Assembly (NCBI RefSeq): GCF_958298935.1
Contig: NC_084921.1
Coordinates: 134,001 to 198,000, forward strand
Direction of reading: 5' to 3'
Source of the DNA: Phragmites australis
Taxonomy: Eukaryota; Streptophyta; Magnoliopsida; Poales; Poaceae
DNA length: 64,000 nucleotides
Positions 57,647 through 64,000 of this stretch are shown here, in pieces. The translations under genes and the position numbers were made by a program. Under the pieces are notes generated by a model. It was not told the origin of the DNA. It searched no databases and worked only from the letters and a program-made list of their open reading frames with translations. Numbering within the stretch: the stretch's first letter is position 1; each line of letters starts with the position of its first letter.

Positions 57647-58830
57647 ATGGCGTCTGGAGATGAACTTGAACTGCCTCCGGTCACTTCTCCTCAACAACAA
57701 GAGGGAGTTACTGCTCAACAAAATGCGGAGGCCACTTCTCAGGAGCAAACAGAAGAAACTCAGGCACAAAAGCGAAAGCGAGGTGGCCGAGGCAAAAACC
57801 AAATGCCCACGGGTCACTACACCACAACTCACGTTAATGAGGCAGATGTGCCAACACAGCCTCAACAAGCTCTGGCGGCATTCCGTAGAGCATGCACCTC
57901 ACTTGGATGGACAAGGACCAGGATAACCTACCCAAACTGGAAGGTTGTGCCGCAGAGCAAGAAAAACTTCTTGTGGGAAACAATTAAAGCCCAATAAGGA
58001 TGCTCCTTGGAGGACGTGGAAAGACAGGCAATAGCCAAGATGGGCAAGGCATGGTAGACCTTCAAGAGCGAGCTGTATAACACATATGTGAAGCAGTATC
58101 TCGTACCCAAAAATATTGCTTATGGGTACTTGGCGGATCAATAGGCAGAGTTTGTCGTGAGGTGCCAGTCTGAGGAATTTCAGCAGCAGAGTCAAGCTAA
58201 CAAGATGCGTCAGTCATGCAACACGCACCCCCATAGACTCGACACTAGTGGGTACGCACGCAAGGAATTAGACTGGGACAAGGAGGATGGGCAGGCAGCT
58301 CGGGAGAACTGCTCCACACCATTTTCATAGATCTCGGAGAGGCGGGCTCAGAACTGGTTCTGAGGAAGGGTTGTACGCTCGGCTGATGGTTCCATCACCA
58401 TCAGGAGGCAAGAAACCGAGCAAGTGGCTCAAAGGATCCTAAAACTTTTAGAAGAATCCACTCAAGGATCATTCCAGCCATCTCAAGAAAAAGACATACT
58501 AACCTCGACTCTGGGGAACAATGGGTCGAGAAGCGAGTACGGGCTATGAGGCAGCAGGATTTTTGTTCCATGGTAGTTGGGATTCCCTGATGATACCGAT
58601 TCATATAGTAGCCAAAGGAGAAACAAAGCTGAGCACGAAGCAGCCGAGCGTGAACGGATGAGACTGGAGATTGTCGCTAAGGTTGAAGCAAGGATGAAAG
58701 AACAAAAGGATATGCTTGCAGAAAGGATGAAACAACAGGTCGAGGAGTGAGTACAGGCTATGAGGCAGTAGGATGCAGCCATGATACTTGAATCTCCACC
58801 GGCTCGGCACCAGAGTAGTTGCACATCTGC
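57647..58830 (+). pseudogene. CACTA2 second gene: Transposase_24-type (TNPA-like) ORF
   Basis: ATG 57647 (in-frame alternative 57626) opens a 117-codon frame to 57997: ASGDELELPPVTSPQQQEGV, a KRKRGGRGK patch, then the start of the conserved core, GWTRTRITYPNWKVVPQSKK, NFLWETIKAQ. A short deletion (against FDFPK in CACTA1) and a stop end it. Later blocks recur with stops: GKAW-TFKSELYNTYVK, ARKELDWDKEDGQAAREN and a charged helix. This copy keeps the core better than CACTA1 in the first half. It is otherwise the same protein. Confidence 0.8.
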
Positions 58831-58859
58831 ACCAGATAACGCTCCAGATAACATGTTCG

Positions 58860-60555
58860 ATCAACATGACTTCCCTATCGGCAGATCTGAAGGTGACCCC
58901 CCGTCGATGACATTCAGAAAGAGGTCCCTAGCGAGAGATACCCCATCGACGACATAGAGGCGGCCACCAAGTGCAAACTCCTACTGCCCACCACTGTTTG
59001 CTCTAATAACATCATTGAGATTGGCGCGGGCTTGGCATTCCTATGTGGCGGGGAACAGACGATTCATGGACTCCCGCTACAGCCTGGTTACGCTAAGGTG
59101 TCAGTGGACTTGGTGTACACGAATTGCACATCCCTCCCACTTCCTATTCCCCCATAGGACGATGTCAGGACACTTGGTGAGGCCGTCCACTCCTTCATCC
59201 AGTGGCCGAAGAAGTTCATAACACTAGTTGCCCCTCCACCGCCTCCACAGCTTCTATCTCCAGTACGTGACGGTAGTGACGTCTATTTTTGCCGTGCTCT
59301 ACCGAAGGTCAAATCTCCTTCTACACCACATGAGCAACAAAAATTGTCCAAGAAATCCGGCCAACAATCCTCCAAAATGACACCTCCCAGAAAACGCAGA
59401 GCCAGCAAACAAAAGGACAAGAAGGAGGTAGAAGAAGAACCTCTGTCAAACACCTATGTGGCAGGCCAGCTGTTACTAAGCAATAAAGCGTTAGAGCAAT
59501 TGGGCTGGGCAAGTATGATTCTACATGACCTATACATGAAGAGGTTCCATGAGGAGAAATATCTTTCTCCTTGTTTCAGTGCCAAGTACCAACGATAATA
59601 TTTTCTGCAACCAGCTGGAACCTTCCTCGTGACCTTCGAGGATTTATTCCTCCTCTACCGTCGTGACAAGCTGGATGTCGGTCTAATGAGATGTTGGCCA
59701 CTGTAAGTGTTATTTATCGTGATCTATGCTTAATGAACAGCCTAACTCATTAATACGCTCATTCATCTACATTACTCTTATGTGTAGACTTATGATTCGA
59801 GAAGCCAGGATAGAGAATTCGAGAATTGGATTCCTCGACCCACAGGTCGTATGTGGGTCAATGATCATTTGGTCTCTGGGGGAGGTCGAGAAATACATCA
59901 TGGCGGCCATGGTAACTCTCTGTGGATCGAATGACCTTATTCTTTTACCGTAGAACTAACAAGACCATTGGATGCTAGTTCATATCTACACATACAATCA
60001 ACACTACATATACTTCGACTCGATGTACTATGACCCAGAGAGGTATTCAGATCTGGCAGACTTGTTGACAAGAGCGTTCACGAAGTATGTTTCGATGGAT
60101 GGGATTGTACGGAGAGAGAAACCCTCGGTGACCCACCAACATAAGTTACCGGTAATAATTCCTCCGTCGCACATCAATTTTCCTCTCTGGGTCTATAATA
60201 TGCATTCCATAGAACTAAATGTACCGTGCATCAATTTATGTAGTGTCACAAGCAGCCGTAGGGCACCAACCTCTATCGGTTCTATGTTGCCTAGTATATA
60301 CTGCAAATCGTTGGCTCTAGTCCACCAGTATATCTGCTGGTTAGTGTAATTATAGTATATTAAAATGCATTTTTCATCGTTGTGCCTAACTACTTAAATT
60401 TTCTTCTACAAACGTATAAATTTCCTACAGGTAATCTTGGGAAGGACAATCTAATGTATATTCAAAAACGGCTCATCCATTTCATACTTGTGGAGATCAT
60501 AAAGGAGACCGACGAATTTTATGACCCTGAAAACTTTAGGAGCCAAGATTTGTAA
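58860..60555 (+). pseudogene. CACTA2 Ulp1-like (C48) protease module, catalytic Cys lost
   Basis: A Lys-rich linker (KRRASKQKDKKEVEEEPLSN), then QLLLSNKALEQLGWASMILH (59460-59525), IGFLDPQVVCGSMIIWSLGE, YFDSMYYDPERYSDLADLLT (60013-60070) and REKPSVTHQHKLPVIIPPSH. The conserved NLCGFY block reads NLYRFY at about 60269-60287: TGT is now TAT, so the nucleophilic Cys is gone. The frame is also broken near 59597 and 60254. Confidence 0.78.
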
Positions 60556-61019
60556 TCTCAACAGAAACTGGTCATTTTAATATATTGAAAATACTTGCAT
60601 CTTGTTGTCTATTGATGTATTATACATTTATGGCTAATGATATAGAAAATGAAGCACATGAACTCATTACTTCCTTTTTAATCCAGTGTGCTAAAGCTAA
60701 TTTGTTGGTTTATATATTGTTAGGCACGGGGTTGACTCAAGAATGAAGAATGAAGAATGCTTTGCAAATGTTGTGAGTCTTTGTAATATTGATATTTTAC
60801 TTATGTTTATGTGTGACTTTGTAATGTTGCGAGGCTTTGTAATATTGACTTTGTGCTATTGAATGAAGATGTTCGATCTACAAAGTATATAGAGTTTGAA
60901 TGCAAATGATCTATTGTGTGTATGATATATTGTTGCGTGTATTTTATTGTTGATATTCAGTTACATTTAGTATTATATGGACTATGTACTGTATATATGA
61001 CAATACATAGGTTTTAAGA

Positions 61020-61235
61020 ATACAACCGTCTGTACAAATGCTTTTTATAATGGCCTCTGTTATATAGTACAAAAGGCTTTAATAACGAGCCGTTTGTACT
61101 GTTACTATATCACAGACGGCTCGAAACGTCTAGCTGTCTGTGATATTACATAGTACAGACAACTCTTGTTTGGAGCCATCTATACTATTACTATATCAAG
61201 CAGCTCGTGACTCCGAGCCGTTTGTGATATTCCAT
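61020..61235. repeat. Remaining right subterminal repeats of CACTA2
   Basis: CGAGCCGTTTGTACTGTTAC, ATCACAGACGGCTCG and GCTGTCTGTGATATTACAT pairs match the left two-thirds of CACTA1 43880-44345. The outer third is absent. Confidence 0.8.
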
Positions 61236-61239
61236 AGTG

Positions 61240-62151
61240 TGGTGTTGTTGCTACAGGAGTAGATGTGTTATTAATATGGTCAATGGAATGCAAAATATTG
61301 TTCAATAATCAGAAATTAGAGATGATGATAGTGTGGGGTTACATGGAAGTATTGGCGGAGGCTGAATGATTGGGAGGTTGCCAACACTGACAATGCCGTC
61401 AACTTGATAAGTAAGGTTTTGCCTTTGAAGGGCTGCAGGAGAAACACAAATGCGTAATCTGAATTCCCTTCCATGTGGTCTTGTTATTGTGGTGGAACAA
61501 ATCCTTCTATGCCTCCACTTGATGTAATCAGGGTGTGGACTGGCATTCCTATTATCTCTTTATCGACAGGACAAAAAAGACTAACTCAATAGATGATGGC
61601 TTTGGCTCGGTGATTGACGTTGGTGGATCAGTGGCGATAACAGTGAGGCGATACATGTGATGAAAACCATATAATAGAAAGAATCAAATTGTCATGTATC
61701 AGTCTATATAGATATAATCTTGTAGATGACATTAAATTTGAGTGAATTACATGTATTATGCCATTTGTAACACAAAACTACAAGTATTGTGCACTAATTT
61801 CACAAAACTGCAATTCTCCAAAAAGGCTACTTTTATAACTCCTAACAATTGTTAGTGTCCCAAATAAAATCCCAAAAATATGGGAAAATTCACTAATACT
61901 CTTCTTATATGATGGACTAATTTTTAAAATTATTTCTATACCTAAGTTATATGGTGAAAAACTGAGTTCCTTCACTTTTTGGAACTCACTTTTTCACATA
62001 GAGTATAAGAGCAACACATAGGGGCTAGACATCATCAAGGGAAACAAAGCATATAGTAAAGGGCTGCAAAAGGCATGATGATAATAAAATCATCAATTAA
62101 GTTGGACCCAAAAGACATCGGAAATGATAGAGGAGCCCTATCAAAATAAAA
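61240..62151. other. Non-coding sequence between CACTA2 and the Helitron helicase
   Basis: No supported gene. It is probably the 3' non-coding part of the minus-strand Helitron, but I could not place a CTRR end with its hairpin. Bases 61740-61930 are AT-rich. Confidence 0.4.
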
Positions 62152-64000
62152 CTACACAAACTTAAGGACTTCCTCATAGACATATACAATATTTCTGGTT
62201 GCTGATGTCGGCTCTCCATCATCATCCTCTATCAGCATTTTCAGGCCTTTCCTTAAGCTTACTCTAGATACAACAACATAGAGCTGACCATGGGTAAAGA
62301 CTGGCTCACAAAGATAAACCCCGACCCTTCGTAATGTCTGGCCTTGACATTTGTTTATTGTTATAGCATAGCAAACTTTGATTGGAAACTGTCGACGCTT
62401 CAATGTGAAAGGCCACATTGGACTTGTACCATTTAGGTCAATGTGAAGTATGCATACTTTGTGACCCACATGATTCCTAGTCATAATTCAACCTTCTAAG
62501 AGACGGTCACCTAGCCTTTCAATGAGTAAGCGTGTTCCATTGCACAAACCAATTGCTTGATTAATGTTTCTAAGAAGGACAACAGGTACACCAATCTTCA
62601 GACTAAGGCAGTGCTGTGGGATTGATTGATTGTATATATGACAATTGAAATCAAGAACACTGATGGGTAAAGCATTTCATAGTTAGAAGGTTGCTCAGAT
62701 GAATTGGCAATGCTGTTGAAGCTGAGATAATCTTGAGCAGAGGCAGGTACTTTATCATGAATGCATTAACTTCAACAACAATGATATTGATTGGACAAAC
62801 GATACATCTCTCAGCTATATACGGAACAGAGGAATAGAACAACTGGAAATGGTCATATATACATTCAGTAATAGCTGGTATTTTAATACCAGATGGCCTT
62901 AATAGTAGATCATCAGGTATCTCTATCCAATTCATTGTTATCTCACCATTCCTCATGATGGGTTTGAGCTGACCTTCGCCATCATCCAGGACCCACTGTG
63001 CAAAGGTTTCCATCTCAATTTTTTTTGTCCTGAAGAAAGAGAAGGATCGGTCAGCCTCATGTTTATGGAGAGACGTAAGACCTTAACATTATTCTATAAG
63101 TAGGAACCTAACAAAGAAGGTTTGAACATTTCAGATTTATTGCCCCCTTCAATAATATGCAGAACTGGTCTAAAGTCACCACCGAGCAATATTGGCTTCC
63201 CACCGAATGGCTTGCATGCATTCTATAGATTTTCTATAGATAATGTATCTCAAAATGTACGGTCGACTGCTTTGAAGGAATGTTCGTGAGAATAGGAGCT
63301 TCATCCCATATAATGAGAGAGGCTCTTTGTATAAGCACAGAGAGCATGGTGCCCCAGCTAATGCCACACAAACTACTTTCATGAATATCCAATGGGATTT
63401 TGAGCTGTGAATGAGCAGTCTGGCCTCCAGGGAGCATGAGGGAAGCAACGCCATAAGATGCGACATCAAGAACAATGTGTTGATTGGATCTCAGCGTTGC
63501 AAGAATAGCATTCCAGAGGAATGTCTTCCCAATTCCACCATGGCTAGAGACAAAATAAAAAAATGATTCATTTTGTGAAATAGAATGGATGACGGTATCA
63601 TAGATGATTCTTTGATCAGAATTCAGAGCAGCTGACATTTCTTCAGATTCACGTCTAAGGCTCATCTTATCCTAGCTCATCTCTTCTAGGATTAATCTGT
63701 TACCGTCGTTGTTGCTGAGGCTATCAGCAAAGCTAAGATGTTCATAAGATGCAATGGATAGGTCATTGTTGGAGAACATATGTGCTAATTCCTTCATCAA
63801 GCTAGACTACAAAGCTTGATCAGGGATGACATAAGATGGGTTCTAAAGAGCTCATTTGAATTTCACATATACTTCATCAATGCTTTTTTGTTGCCTCCTT
63901 GCTGATTAGAAGAGGGAGGGATTTTCTTAAAATTGACCTTCGCACAATCAAAACCTTTATTACAATATTTGAATAGATATTTGACTAAATATGACTGATT
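62152..64000 (-). pseudogene. Helitron Rep/helicase gene, helicase part, running off the window
   Basis: Read on the minus strand from 64000 down. An N-terminal helicase stretch (63230-63660) has ALNSDQRIIYDTVIHSI, a Walker A box HGGIGKTFLW (consensus GGTGKT) and a Walker B box LIIWDEAP. A middle part (62650-63010) reads WIEIPDDLLLRP then INIIVVEVNAFMIKYL. The C-terminal part has VVLLRNINQAIGLCNGTRLL (about 62550) and, at 62152-62484, FPIKVCYAITINKCQGQTLR then FTHGQLYVVVSRVSLRKGLK. This is the order of PIF1-like helicases of plant Helitrons, which unwind DNA in rolling-circle transposition. Stops and shifts separate the blocks. The Rep nuclease should lie beyond 64000. Confidence 0.85.

Larger units (their letters stand above)
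51310..61239 (+). mobile_element. CACTA transposon, copy 2, right terminus missing
   Basis: The left end CACTACTATAGAAATAATTT (51310) matches CACTA1 and is followed by the same subterminal motifs (51345-51740). Gene content and order equal CACTA1 and align to it over nearly the whole length. At the right, the subterminal array (61020-61235) stops at GATATTCCATAGTG, where CACTA1 has another 160 bp including its TIR. The left flank CTG is not repeated after 61239. The right end is therefore truncated or rearranged, and the element cannot be excised as a normal unit. Confidence 0.88.

Noticed and set aside
61235..61239. TAGTG at 61235-61239 as the normal CACTA2 right terminus
   Set aside because: The preceding bases do not match the CACTA1 right TIR (A/T-rich CTAGTAGTG), 160 bp of the subterminal array are missing, and no CTG duplication follows.

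Overview
This is plant nuclear DNA, almost certainly from a grass and probably a panicoid. It is AT-rich, gene-poor and full of transposons. The evidence is the set of TE families: CACTA elements with TNP2, Transposase_24 and Ulp1 modules, MULEs with plant mobile domain (PMD) exons, Stowaway-like MITEs, a Copia element with a tRNA-Met primer site, and a Helitron. The one clear host gene encodes a LOB-domain protein that closely resembles grass RAMOSA2. No bacterial genes, rRNA, tRNA or CRISPR arrays were seen.

Left part, 1-14.35 kb. A decayed MULE transposase and PMD exon (252-2190) runs into a probable solo LTR (2191-4396). A 320-bp hAT-like MITE lies at 5240-5559. A complete but dead Copia retrotransposon (6024-12869, TSD CCTAT) landed in the TATA box of a candidate small secreted-peptide gene (exons 12948-13044 and 14305-14351). 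The target-site duplication rebuilt the TATA box on the gene side. The 3' LTR of the Copia is itself split by a non-autonomous CACTA element (10946-12342, TSD TTA) with an exact 72-bp repeat period. The intron of the peptide gene holds an antisense retroposon with a 13-bp TSD.

Middle part, 14.4-34 kb. Two MULEs (about 14480-17577 on +; about 19.8-27.56 kb with its transposase on -) and a third 3' fragment (28618-29580) have decayed transposase, PMD-like, GRF zinc-finger-like and coiled-coil modules. They are followed by AT-rich sequence with Stowaway-like and other MITEs.

Right part, 34-64 kb. Two related 10-kb CACTA elements (CACTA1 34006-44361, TSD AAA; CACTA2 51310 to about 61239, right end missing) flank a 7-kb island. 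The island holds a solo LTR (45088-45735, TSD ATTAC) and the RA2-like gene (49223-49957, minus strand). Both CACTA copies have the TNP2 gene, then an internal block of terminal-type repeats just before a TATA box, then the second gene (Transposase_24 ORF and Ulp1-like protease). CACTA2 lies only 1.35 kb upstream of the RA2-like start codon. The window ends in a decayed Helitron helicase read on the minus strand.

The TE genes are broken by stops, frameshifts and deletions. Several catalytic residues are lost through G-to-A changes, as expected from long decay under cytosine methylation. The LOB gene is intact, and the peptide gene has a consistent two-exon model. All product calls come from reading translations by eye; no database search was run.
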